A DNA stretch of 64,000 bases, taken from Sphagnum magellanicum (taxonomy: Eukaryota; Streptophyta; Sphagnopsida; Sphagnales; Sphagnaceae). The notes under the pieces are model-generated. The model made no database searches. It saw only the letters and a list, made by a program, of their open reading frames with translations, and had not been told where the DNA came from. The DNA lies in NCBI GenBank assembly GCA_021904315.1, contig CM038914.1, positions 8,556,001 to 8,620,000 of the forward strand. Direction: 5' to 3'. Numbering within the stretch: position 1 is the stretch's first letter; the number at the start of each line of letters is the position of its first letter. This document shows positions 1 to 10,183 of this stretch, one piece after another. Made by a program: the position numbers and the translations under genes.

Positions 1-60
1 TCACCACCTACCCTACTAACCTAGCTACCCTATTAATTACATACCCTACCCTAAAAACCT

Positions 61-255
61 TACCCTAAATGCAATACCTGCATTTTGGGCCATTTCGAAA
101 GTACGCATGTGGGGTTCAAGCTTTCTTTATACAAAGATCCTACCCTAAATGCAATACCTGCATTTTGGGCCATTTCGAAAATATGCATGTGAGGTTTAAA
201 CATCTTTTATACGAAGATCATACCCTAAATGCAATACTTGCATTTTGGGTCACAC
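61..255. repeat. 80-bp tandem repeat, array 1 (telomere-box core)
   Basis: Units begin near 61, 141 and 221, a period of 80 bp. Each opens with ACCCTAAATGCAATACCTGCA, where a CCCTAAA telomere-type heptamer leads into an inverted repeat (AATGCA, five-base spacer, TGCATT). The rest of the unit holds a GTACGCATGTG block and a TTTATAC-AAGATC block. Short stretches of this array stay open in one frame, but the units carry no recognisable protein motif. The flanks (1-60 and 256-335) share a CTACCCTACTAACC-type simple repeat. Confidence 0.85.
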
Positions 256-336
256 CGCTAACCAAGCTACTGTACTAACCACCTACCCCACTAACCTAGC
301 TACTCTATTAATTACATACCCTACTAACTTAACCAT

Positions 337-535
337 TAGGTTTAGGGTTGAGACACATAAATTAATTGATAAGTTTTTCATAAATGTATAGTAATTAATT
401 TAAAGTAAACTAAATTTGGGGGGAAATTTTTAGGTTTAGGGTTGAGACACAAATTAATTAATAAGTTTTTCACAAATGTATAGTAATTAATCTAGAGTAG
501 GCTAAATTTGGGGGGAAAATTTTAGGGTTTACACA
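337..535. repeat. 96-bp tandem duplication with TTTAGGG
   Basis: Two copies start with GGTTTAGGGTTGAGACAC near 337 and 433. Both continue through an AATTAATTGATAAG block and a TAAATTTGGGGGGAAA block. Each copy carries a telomere-type TTTAGGG. A related TTGGGGGGAAATTTTTTGGG block recurs near 3160, so the unit is part of a larger local repeat. No coding content is seen. Confidence 0.8.
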
Positions 536-846
536 TATGTGAAGTAATACAATTGCATTTTATATCTTCTTCAAAAAGAGTGGAAAAATTAGGTTGGAAG
601 GATCACACAAAGATAAAACACATATCTTTTCTTTTGGTTTTATATGAAATTTATTTGATTATTTTTAAAGATTAACGTATTTTCTTTCACTTAATAAATA
701 TTTATAGTTTAAAACCTTTGAATTTTGGTTTTTAAATTTTTTCCTATGTTCTTTTAAATTAGTTTATTTTGCATTATATGATTTGTATAGCTTGTATAAT
801 TTTTTAGGTTTAGGGCATATATCATTAAGATTTTTTTTTGTTAGGG

Positions 847-1010
847 TTTGGTAAAAGTAAGTACAAGTGCAAGTATTGAAATTATGCCCCAAAATTCCAG
901 TTGGTAAAAATAAGTACGGATGTAGGTATTGCAACGAAACCCCAAAATTCTAGTTGGTAAAGGTAAGTATAAGTTTGGGTATTTCAAGTTGAAATGAAAA
1001 AAAAAACCTA
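847..1010. repeat. About 53-bp minisatellite (TTGGTAAA...GTATTG)
   Basis: Three imperfect units start with TTGGTAAA near 847, 901 and 953. Each contains AAGTAC-GTAGGTATTGCA-like sequence and CCCCAAAATTC. The GTAGGTATTGCA part resembles the core of the 3481-3810 array and the reverse complement of the 80-bp repeat core. The stretch between 536 and 846 is plain AT-rich DNA. Confidence 0.7.
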
Positions 1011-1120
1011 AATGTAATACCCACGTTTTAAAAAAACCCATTTAAATGGTTTGGATACCCTTAAGTGAAGACCTAGCCCTAAACATAATATGCATATGCA
1101 AAGTCACTTTGAAATAACCC

Positions 1121-1475
1121 AACCCTAAATGCAATACCTGCACTTTGGGTCACTCCGAAAGGACGCATGTAGGGTTTAAGCTTTCTTTATATGAAAATCT
1201 TACCCTAAATGCAATACTTGCATTTAGGGTCACTTCGAAAGTACGCATGTGGGGTTTAGGGTTCTTTATATGAAGATCCCACATTAAATGCAATACCTGC
1301 ATTTGGGGTCACTCCGAAAGTACGCATGTGGGGTTTAGGGTTTTTTATATGAAGATCCCACCCTAAATGCAATACCTGCATTTGGGGTCACTCCAAAAGT
1401 ACGCATGTGGGTTTAGGGTTCTTTATATGAAGATCCTACCCTAAATGTAATACCTGCATTTTGGGTCACTCTAAA
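1121..1475. repeat. 80-bp tandem repeat, array 2
   Basis: Units start near 1121, 1201, 1280, 1359 and 1438, the same 78-80 bp family as at 61-255. In the second unit (1202-1230) the telomere heptamers form a perfect inverted repeat: ACCCTAAATGCA, spacer ATACT, TGCATTTAGGGT. Several units end in GGGGTTTAGGGTTCTTTATA, so telomere-type sequence occurs on both sides of the palindrome. Non-coding. Confidence 0.85.
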
Positions 1476-2000
1476 ATAATTAGTTAATTTCAAAATCATA
1501 TGTTAACAAAAGTGTGTATGGAGGTTGGGGTTGTTGATTAGGAATCCATGATTCTTATTTTTTTTCATGAATTTTAAAAGAGGTTCTATTGTTTGTGGAA
1601 CAAATAATACAATGACAATTGTGATCAAGCTTATTTTGATGTAAAAACTTTTCATGAAAAAGTTGAACTTGCAATCTATAACATGGAATAATTATCTTAA
1701 ATAGTGATTTCAATAACTTATTAAAACAAAAATATATTAAAGTTAATCAATCAAATATCAAATTAATTAATCTGATTAAATCCAACTTTTTATTTTCAAG
1801 TAAATAAATTTAAGCCAAATGATTAGTTAATTATTTTAAATAAATAAATGATTATATGATTCTTGATAATTAATCATCTAAATTATCTGAAATAATGGTC
1901 TATTAATTATTTAATTATATGACAAATTTTGTGATAATTCATTAATTATCATAAATATTTATCACACAAAGGTAAAAAACAAACCTTATATGAAAACCCA
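1471..2000. repeat. AT-rich copy of a segmental duplication
   Basis: This stretch is closely repeated about 1193 bp downstream at 2664-3160. Shared landmarks include CTAAAATAATTA, GTTGGGGTTGTTGATTAGGA, TGTTTGTGGAACAAATA and the string of TTAATTATTTAATTATATG. With array 2 and array 3 it forms a higher-order unit: 80-bp array followed by AT-rich spacer. The spacer 2001-2471 is AT-rich with no gene seen. Confidence 0.75.
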
Positions 2001-2471
2001 ACCCTAAATGTAATACGAAGTTTGTCAAGATCAAAAAATAAAAAGTTCAAGCTTAAATATTTTTCAAAGATGTTCATATTTTTTTTCCCCTTTTAAAGTT
2101 GTATATTCATACTAAAAACATAACTATAAAGTCTTTAATTTAACAAGATTTTAAATTATGTTTAAAAAAAATTCAAAGCACGTAATTATTTACTTTCTTT
2201 TTTTCTATTTCACATAATAATAAAAATGATTTCTCCCATATATTAATCCTATGTTTAATTGAAATTTTTATTTATATTTCTTTGATATATAGTAAAAAAT
2301 TTCTTGGTTAATATATTCATATAGTGGGTCAAAAATATTTTATATTTTATACATATATAACATAAGTCCTTATGTAAACTTTACTTTTCATGATGTATAA
2401 TATTGGTTTAAATATTGGTCCAAATATATTGTTATTCATAACACTTAATATATAAATAATGATATAAATTG

Positions 2472-2660
2472 AACCCTAAATGCAATACCTGCATTTTGGG
2501 TCACCTCGAAAGTACGCATGGGGGGTTTAAGCCCTCTTTAAGTGAAGATCCTACCCTACATGCAATACCTGCATTTTGGGCCACTATAAAAATACGGTTG
2601 TGGGGTTTAAGCTTCTTTAAATGAAGATCCTACCCTAAATGTAATATCTACATTTTGGGT
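2472..2660. repeat. 80-bp tandem repeat, array 3
   Basis: Three diverged units of the 80-bp family begin near 2472, 2552 and 2632. The last unit has lost part of the palindrome (GTAATATCTACATT). The array is followed by the second copy of the AT-rich spacer described at 1471-2000, which runs to about 3160. Confidence 0.8.
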
Positions 2661-3290
2661 CATTCTAAAATAATTAATTAATTTCAAAATAATATGTTAA
2701 CAAAGGTGTGAGGCTGGGGTTGTTGATTAGGAGTACCATGATTCTTATTTTGTTTCATGAATTTGAAAAAAAATTGTATTGTTTGTGGAACAAATAGTAT
2801 AATGGCAATTGTGATCAAACTTATTTTCGTGTATGAATTTTTCATGAAAAAGCTGAACATGCAATCTATAACATGGAATAGTTATCTTAAATAGTGATTT
2901 TAATCACTTATTAAAATAAAAATATATTAAAGTTAATCAATCAAATAAAGTTAATCTGATTTTTAGATCCAACTTTTTATTATCCAAATAAATGAAGTTA
3001 AGCCAAATGAATAGTTAATTATTCCAAATAAATAAATGATTATCTAATTCTTGATAATTAATCATTTAAATTATTTGAAATAATGGTCTATTAATTATTT
3101 AATTATATGTCAAAATTTGTTGATAATTCATGTACTATCAAAAATATTTTATATTCAATTGGGGGGAAATTTTTTGGGTTTAAACATATGGGACCTAATA
3201 CAATCTTATTATATATTTTCTTCAAAGAGATTAGGAAAATCAGGTTGGAGTTATCACACAAAGGTAAGAAGCAAACCTTATGTGAAAACC

Positions 3291-3312
3291 TAACCCTAAA
3301 CCCTAAACCCTG
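3291..3312. repeat. Interstitial telomere-type repeat (CCCTAAA)
   Basis: CTAACCCTAAACCCTAAACCC holds two to three exact plant-type heptamers in tandem. It lies at the end of the second AT-rich segment and just before the inverted 53-bp array. Too short to be a chromosome end. Confidence 0.8.
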
Positions 3313-3469
3313 AATGCAAAACTCGCATGTAATGTCATTTCAAAATAATAAATATGTGCTATGGATACCCAAAATATGTCTTTTTATATACCTAAATTAA
3401 TTATTATTCTAAATTAATTTTATGACAAAATGTAAGTTTTGCAAAGAATGGAAAAAACCAGCAACTATT

Positions 3470-3815
3470 ATGGGACCTATATGCGGGTATTGCAAGAGAC
3501 ACAAAAAAAACCAGTGGCTATTATGGAAACTATATGCGGGTATTGCAAGAAATGTTAAAAAACCCAACGAAAACCATGGACCCATATGCGGGTATTGCAA
3601 CGAATGACGAATGTCAACAACTATGGGTGGCCCATATGCGGGTATTGCAAGAGATGCCAAGAATACCAGCGGCTATTATGGGACTTAGATGCGGGTATTG
3701 CAAAGGATGCCAAAAATTGCAACAACTATTATGGGACTTAGATGCGGGTATTGCAAGGGATGCCAAAAATTGCAACAACTATTATGGGACTTAGATGCGG
3801 GTATTGCACTGAATG
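3470..3815. repeat. 53-bp minisatellite with ATGCGGGTATTGCA core
   Basis: The core ATGCGGGTATTGCA occurs at about 3481, 3534, 3586, 3636, 3689, 3742 and 3795, a period of 50-53 bp. Between cores are CTATTATGGGAC and AGAGATGCCAAAAA-type stretches. The reverse complement of the core (TGCAATACCCGCAT) differs at one base from TGCAATACCTGCAT, the centre of the 80-bp family. Open frames across it are a by-product of the repeat, because the period is not a multiple of three. Confidence 0.85.
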
Positions 3816-5607
3816 TAACATGCCTGTGACTATTTTAGGACGTATATGTGAATATTGCATATTTGAAAATCTCCTTATGGGATTTATAATAGAAAATGAT
3901 GTAGGTATTTTATATGTTTAAAATGTGTATATTGTTTTGAAACTCTTCAAGTTGTAAGAACCCTCAAGCTAGCTGCTTACCTACCGAGCTACCACAAACT
4001 GTCAACAATCTCTAGAAGGAACTTGCTAGTGTTTCTCAGTGAACCATTCCAAGACGAGAGAAAAGTTGTGACCACAACCAGGCTGGTCTATTCAAGGATT
4101 ACCAATATCTTAATGTGGCAATCAAAATAGCATGAAAATTGAAAACAACCTTGTTTCCATATAGAATCAAACATACGTAAGTCCACAACAATCATATACA
4201 CAAAAAAGTTGGGACTAGAGGAGTTGATGTTGTACATGTTTTGTAAAACAACTAGCCAATATTTTACCCAAACCTCTTGTCAAATCAAGCATCCACAATC
4301 CAAATCTGATCTAAAGTTTCCATCCTAGCCTCCTTGAAAAAGAAAAAAGTACGTTGACTGAGAGCATTATCAAAATTAAGGCAAATAACATTTAGTCTCT
4401 CATTCCAATCCCCCCACCCTACATATCTCCAAGTGTTTAGAAAAGCTCAGAGTATTTTGTATTAATCTCTTCACTATACCAAATAGGTCAATATGTCTTC
4501 TACATGAAGTTCAGAGATTTTCCCACAAGACCACCTAGAACACCCACATCTAGAAAAGAAGAGATTGCTACGATTATTCACACCTCAATAGTGTTGTTAG
4601 TTTAATCTTTACTCTTAGGTTGACCATTTGGTTGGTTTAATGATATACCCAAGAGATTGAGAGAAAATGTTTACTTTCAAAGACATGGCAGCGAAAGTGG
4701 TTGATGTAATGCTTCATCCACCTTCAGCACCTGTTCAGCATCTATGGTGGGTGCTGCAATGAAAGTCAACAAGTTTGGGCAACCAAAAGAAACAGAAATA
4801 CAAGTGACACAAACAGCTGAAAATCAAATCAACCTCCCATTCATAAGATTGTTGTCATGATGTGTGCATTCATATTACTTGCACAAAGTGATTGAAATCT
4901 TTAGAACTGTCAAACTTCTACATACATATCACAGAGAAATCTCCATGACAAAGATTTGAAGGTAACACAACAATATACAGATAATTTAAGCCCAACTTCA
5001 ATATAACTGAGAAATGACCTGATAATTAAGTGTTAATATTCCTACATGTCTAGCACCTCAACTCAACCTTCTGTGATTGAAGAATGATGACAAATCAGAA
5101 CTGACCACTGACAGTTCTTTAGAATGGAGCAGAAAACACAATATTTGCAGAAGGATAGGAAACACTCACTTCGCACTAAAGATCAAGGTAGGACCCTGTT
5201 GGTTCTTTGTGAAAATGCCCTCCATGGTTTTTGTGTTTCATACAGGGAAAGTGTATGCTTTGAAGTCAGTCCTGTGATCATGCTCATAAGAAACCTGTCA
5301 TCAGGACCACAAGATGCCAATACAAGAGTTCAAGTGATAGGAATCCACTAAAAAATTGAAGAGGATGCTAGAGGCTACAAGGTTAAAAGGCCTCCAGGAA
5401 CAATTTAAAGATGCACTAATCCTAGCAAACTCAATCCTACTTACCAATAAACATTCTGATTCTTATGATTGGACAAAACTCTATGTCATCTCACCTGTAA
5501 GAATCTGCAGACTGCAATAACCTGAGAAATCATGAATTGTCTAACAGTCATCAGTGATAACTAATTAGATGACCTCAACTAAATCGTTGATTTTCCTGAG
5601 TCCATCC
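3816..5607. other. Intergenic, no gene recognised
   Basis: No reading frame here shows a domain I recognise on either strand. The part next to 5608 lies downstream of the rhomboid stop codon on the minus strand and probably includes its 3' UTR. Confidence 0.5.
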
Positions 5608-6496
5608 CTATTCTTGAGCCTGATCTTTCCTACTAATTGAGGACTTGGAGTCATCTCCCAAGCTTGGAATTTGGTTGATCAACCAGATGAGGGCCACTCC
5701 CACAAGAACTCCTGAAAGATGTGCTATATGGTTGATGTTGGCAGCTGCTCCATATGTATGACCTGCCAGCTGTGCTGATGAATGAGCTGCTTCCATTACC
5801 TGAATACAGATAACAATAGTATTTCCATTACCACTTCTATCATTCCTCAAATCTTCACCCAAATGCAGTAGAGACAAAACAGGATCTCACAACATCCATT
5901 GAGCTGACAGATATGAGAAGAAACAGACAAGTGCTACATCCATACCTTTTCCACAACAAATTGGCCAAGAATGAGAACCTCCAATATCTTCCGCCAATCA
6001 AAACTCAGCTGCAGATGAATGATTCTCTTGTCATATCCCCTTGCACTAACCAACGATAGCTCACAACCTAAACATACATGTCAGCTTCATGAACAAACAG
6101 TAAGCTGAAAAGTTAGTGGGTAGAATGACACACCTTGACAAGTACACTAACAGCAAAAAGCCCAAACACAGCCCCTGATGCACCAGCTGAGACAACTGAG
6201 CGTGGTAAAACTAACCAAGATACCACGTTTGCTCCCACGCCTGTAACCAAGTAGGATAACCATACAGCAAAGCTCCCCTCCTCTTCCTCCACAAGCTTAC
6301 CTGCCAAAAGAAATCATGAAAAGACATGAAGAATGAGCTGAAGAGACCACCTAGTCTGATCACAGAGGAAAGAGCTAGCTCTTAATAGCATGAAGCTAAT
6401 TAAACAAAGCAGAGGAGATATTTTGGATACAACAGCTGAGATTGTAAACCCATACCAAAGATGTACAGGAAAAATAGGTTGCTTGAGAGGTGGCTC
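5608..6496 (-). CDS. RBL11: Plastid rhomboid-like protein (RBL11-like), 3' exons only
   Basis: Four minus-strand exons join with GT-AG borders and matching phases: 6496-6456, 6300-6134, 6008-5946 and 5799-5608 (stop TAG). Together they give about 153 residues. Visible rhomboid features are SHLSSNLFFLYIFG (HxxxN in the second membrane helix), the nucleophile loop GASGAVFG, and the second catalytic His in NHIAHLSG. Hydrophobic helices cover most of the rest. The order and wording match the chloroplast inner-envelope RBL11 group of rhomboid intramembrane serine proteases. The region expected before SHLSSN (transit peptide, first membrane helix, first loop) is not recognisable between 6497 and 10000. 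Either a long intron separates it or the locus is a 5'-truncated copy. Catalytic residues and frames are intact, which favours a functional gene. Confidence 0.8.
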
Positions 6497-6659
6497 CTGC
6501 AAAAACAGGGTATAGGATCACTGTAGTTGTCAGAAATGCCCCTCTGCAACACCACATGTCCTGAATTTCCAAAAACTCCTAAGACCTGTGAATATACAGA
6601 CTTCCCACAGTTCAAAAACCAATTCAAACCTAGGTCAAGACTGCTGAAGAAAACCTGAG

Positions 6660-7135
6660 CTAGGACCAATCCTTGCAACGCGAGCTCCGGAGCTTTTCGG
6701 AGCTCGGAGCTTGCTGGCCGAGCAGCAGGCTCCGGAGCTCGGAGCTTGCTGCAGCAAGCTCCGGAGCTCTCTGGAGCTCGGCAAGCTCCGGAGCTCTCCA
6801 GGGCTCGGAACTTGCTGCATGAAAGAAATGCAAGCTCCGGAGAAGCTCCGAAGCTCCGGAGCTTGCGTTGCAGCAAGCTCCGAGTAGCAAGCTCCACGAC
6901 ACAAAGAAGAAAAAGAAGGCGATGCCATCGCCTTCTTCTTCTTCTTCTTTTCTTGCAACACAAAGAAGAAGCAACACAAAGAGAAATGCTTACCTGGGTC
7001 CTGCGTGGGTCCAACTGCAGTCGCTCCAAGCTCCAAGCTCGTTCCAAATTCCAAGCTCGCTCCCGCTCCAAAGCCGGCTCCAAGCTCCAAGCTCGCTCCC
7101 GCTCAACGTCTCTGGAGCCAGGAGCTCTGGCGATG
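6660..7135. repeat. GC-rich degenerate repeat of GAGCTCCGGAGCTT
   Basis: Dozens of GAGCTCCGGAGC, CTCGGAGCTTGC and CAAGCTCC modules alternate, and GAGCTCCGGAGCTC is itself a palindrome. The middle (6895-6985) holds a GAAGAAGAAAAAG / CTTCTTCTTC inverted simple repeat. The stretch is open in several frames on both strands, all giving low-complexity Ser/Leu/Ala/Glu proteins, which is typical of a repeat and not of a gene. It sits just upstream of the first rhomboid exon found. Confidence 0.8.
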
Positions 7136-7142
7136 GAGTGAG

Positions 7143-7262
7143 GGGGAGGGGTTGGTAGGTGGTAGGTAGGAGGCGGAGGTAGGTGGTAGGTAGGACGGGG
7201 GGAGGTAGGTGGTAGGTAGGACAGGGGGAGGTAGGTGGTAGGTAGGACGGGGGAAAATTTTG
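7143..7262. repeat. GGTAGGTGGTAGGTAGGACGGGGG minisatellite
   Basis: Four or so units of about 25 bp made of GGTAGGTGGTAGGTAGGA(C/A)(G/A)GGGGA. The plus strand is G-rich with repeated GG and GGG runs, so it could form G-quadruplexes. A 16-base A run follows near 7280. Confidence 0.8.
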
Positions 7263-7299
7263 GGGTAGAGAAGAGGTGGAAAAAAAAAAAAAAAATCGG

Positions 7300-8740
7300 G
7301 CAGGGAGGATGAGATTTTCGTCCATCCAGAAAACGGCCTCAACGGGCTCATCCGCAACTGGTGCATTGGTGGGTGCTAATTCACTCCAGCCAAAAAGTTA
7401 AACCCTAGTACCTGAGAACCCCCCATATTTAAAAAAAACATTGACCTTAACTGGAGGTTCTGGATTTTTAAAAAAATCAAAATCAAAACCTTACCCTGAG
7501 GTTCTTTCAAGAAATAATAATAAGAGGGAACCGACCCTGGAGGTTCTCCAACAAAAAAATAGAGAACCACCCAACACTGGTTGTAACTTGTTGTCCATAT
7601 ATATATATCTATCACTAGGAAATTTCTGACTAATCTTTCCAGCAAAAGAAAAAATATCCATCTCAAACAAGGTAAAAGAAAGGGGAAAGGCCCATCCATA
7701 CAGAAGGTTGGTACCTAGTGTCCTTTATCAAAAAGTAATACTGCTTTGGACAACTAAAAAACAACAAGTCCATACTTCCATGCCCCATTTCCCTCTGTCC
7801 ATGACTGTCCACTTCTGCTCTTCCTGCCATCTCCACCCATGTTTTGGGTCCCACTGTCCTGGGCCACTATAAACTCATTGTCTTCTTCTTCAAAAAAACA
7901 AATCTGAACAAAAGTGACCCAAAGGAAAGGTATTGGGCACAAGAGCACAAAGTGTGTGCATTCATTCACAATAGACCCTTTTTTCAACTTTTCTACATTT
8001 GTGAATGAAAATAGGGAATCTTTTGAAATTTCAACAGTATTAAAATCTTCAACATGGAATCTTCAAAATTAATTAATTAGTTATTCAACAGACATTATTT
8101 TGTTAAAGTTGGCTCTGCACTAAATACTGGGAACAATTGTGGGGAACATTTGGCAAGACGTATATGGGATGTAATTATTAAGAAACACATCTGAAGGACA
8201 CAATGGGAACTATAGAAACAACATAGTGAACATTTAGCAAAGCACATGGGATAAAATTAAAGAGCATGTGTAGGGGACAACATGAGAACTATGAGGAACA
8301 AAATGAGGAACAAATTTGACAAAAAAATGTGGGACTAAATTAAGGTGCACATGGAGAAAAAAATCCAGAACACCATTGAGAAGATAGTTTGGAAATTTTA
8401 TTGGGAATATTGCTAGGGAACAGAACTTCTAAACCCAAACAATTCTCAAAGTTCCTCCTTACTCCAAATTGGACCCCACAGGTCCCCACCCTGGAAAGAA
8501 AGAAAGAAAAACCTGAGCCTCTTCTACTAACCTCATTAGTTGCCTACCAAATATTTTCCTAAGTGTGTTCAACACCCATTTTTGCCCTGAGTAAATACCC
8601 TGTCTTTGATTCCAGGTACCTTTTCAGCCCGTGTCTCTCCTACTTTCCTTCTAGACTTTATTTGTGATATTTTGGTTGGAAGTTGTTGAAGAAAGGTGGG
8701 TGTACACCTACTAGTAAAAAGTTTACGGTAAAGTTATCTG
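7300..8740. other. Intergenic, no gene recognised
   Basis: No supported gene. On the minus strand 7987-7830 is an open stretch ending at a plausible GTATGG donor. I considered it as a missing 5' exon of the rhomboid, but it has no membrane helix and I do not accept it. 8100-8420 is AT-rich with loosely repeated GGGAACA / ACATGGGA words. Confidence 0.4.
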
Positions 8741-8741
8741 T

Positions 8742-8930
8742 AAAGTCACCCTCTCTTTTACCCCCTATCCCCTCTTTCACCAGTATTCGCAAAGTTAAGA
8801 ATTTTTTGTGCTGCCTAGCTAAGTTGGTGAAAATCTAAAGTCACCCTCTCTTTCACCCATGTCCTCTCTTTCAGTGGTATCCGCAAAGTTAAGAAATTTT
8901 TGTGCTTTCTAGGTAAGTTGGTGAAAATCT
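8742..8930. repeat. 95-bp tandem duplication
   Basis: Two copies begin with AAAGTCACCCTCTCTTT at 8742 and 8837. Both continue through CGCAAAGTTAAGAA and TAAGTTGGTGAAAATCTAA. No coding potential. Confidence 0.8.
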
Positions 8931-9954
8931 AAGACTTTGTCATTGTCATGGTGAACATGCAAGGTTTTAAATGTCGGGAAAAGCCTGAGGCTGCAGGCTT
9001 TACAAGAATAAGGGCCCGCACAAGGCAAGTGGGCAGGCCCCATTTCAGTAAAGCATGCGGCCTTGGGCTTTACGGAATGTAAATATCTACCCCAATACAA
9101 AAGTCAGGAACAGGTCTTTAGGAGGTGTCACACTTACCTATATTAGAAGGGCAAATGGGTGGAGGCCTTTTCAAGGTAACTTATAGCATTGAGCTGGGTC
9201 CCATGATCCATGGCATCAAAGGGGTGCACTCCACTCTAGATTAAATGAACAAGGCCCAGGGGACTTTAAAAAGTTATTTCTTATCACTCAAACCAACTTT
9301 GAGCTAAGATCAGTCTCAATTTGGATCCAGTTCTTAATAACTGAGACCCAGAAATGGCAATTAGGTATCCCCAAGCTCCAGTCCTAATCATTTTTCAAGA
9401 AATGTGTTCTAGTTCCAGTTCCACACATAAGAATCAGGAATCCATCTGGTTGCGAGTCTGGTTCTTGTTTTGAAAATCAAACCTAGTTCAGATCTGGTTT
9501 TTACTGACTGAAATCAGAACCAAGGGTTGCCACGTTGCTACCGATGTTGTGTGTGTGAATGGTGTAACACTGAAATAGTATCAAGTTTCTTTTTATGGAT
9601 GGATGGAATGTGAAAACTTTAAAATGCTATGGATGAAAGGCAAAAGGTGACAAACTACAGGATGGTTGGGCATCATGAAGGGTTGTGAATGTCAAAAGTT
9701 CAATCTCTCTTGTTCTTTTTTGCATTTGGTCATTTTTGTTGGCTTGTTGGTTATATGCTTATGATGTTTTGTTCTTCATAAGAGTGGCACTATTGATTTG
9801 AGTTCGGTGATGGAATGGATTCTTTGTTGTTGATGTAATGGCTCTTTGACGGAAATGCGTATCACACTACACAAGTATGGTTGGTTCGGAGTTTCAACGC
9901 CATCAATGAAAGGTGGTCTGAAAACTTGGATAAATAGAGGTTCCCATGGAAGGA
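8931..9954. other. Intergenic, no gene recognised
   Basis: A GC-richer island at 8950-9070 (GGGCCCGCACAAGGCAAGTG) stands out against AT-rich surroundings and may be a transposon fragment, but it has no diagnostic end or domain. 9270-9530 has loosely repeated GGTTCTGATTC-like words. No reading frame is convincing. Confidence 0.4.
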
Positions 9955-10183
9955 AGCAATAGATGCATCTGGAGCTAAATTTTTCTTCTGTTGTGCATGT
10001 GTGGTGTTTGTAGAATGTGTTGAGTATAGATTATATATACAATTGGGGAAAAATGCCCATTGTTGGTCTTTAAATTGCTTTTTGGAATCGACATTCCGCG
10101 ATGTCATGGACTTCATGAAGGAAATAGAGGATTTAGTTGTAAAAATCATGGACCATAACAAGGGAAATGATGATAGCATCTAG
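9955..10183 (+). pseudogene. Possible hAT transposase remnant (DUF659-like)
   Basis: Conceptual translation reads IDASGAKFFFCC and, in the open frame ending at 10183, HCWSLNCFLE followed by EIEDLVVKIMDHNK. This order (Asp-Ala-Ser, Cys/His-x-x-Leu, then a helix ending in ...NHxK) is that of the DUF659 / central part of plant hAT transposases. No start codon context, zinc finger or C-terminal dimerisation domain is seen around it. The call rests on family pattern only and could be wrong. Confidence 0.35.

Noticed and set aside
1-3312. A true chromosome end
   Set aside because: Telomere heptamers are single, degenerate or in palindromes inside larger units, never a long uninterrupted array.
3409-3794. 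Overlapping open frames of 61-86 codons with CGYCK-like repeats
   Set aside because: They are produced by the 53-bp ATGCGGGTATTGCA array; the Cys pattern follows the DNA repeat and shifts frame.
3481-3810. CRISPR-like array (regularly spaced 14-bp core)
   Set aside because: Spacers are near-identical to each other, the host is a plant nucleus and there are no cas genes; it is a minisatellite.
6400-7083. A 227-codon minus-strand frame across the GC-rich island
   Set aside because: Only its last 14 codons are real (rhomboid exon 6496-6456). The rest is low-complexity translation of GAGCTCCGGAGC repeats.
7754-7987. Minus-strand open stretch ending at a GTATGG donor as a 5' exon of the rhomboid gene
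   Set aside because: It lacks the membrane helix and the loop expected before the SHLSSN exon, and the phase link cannot be shown.
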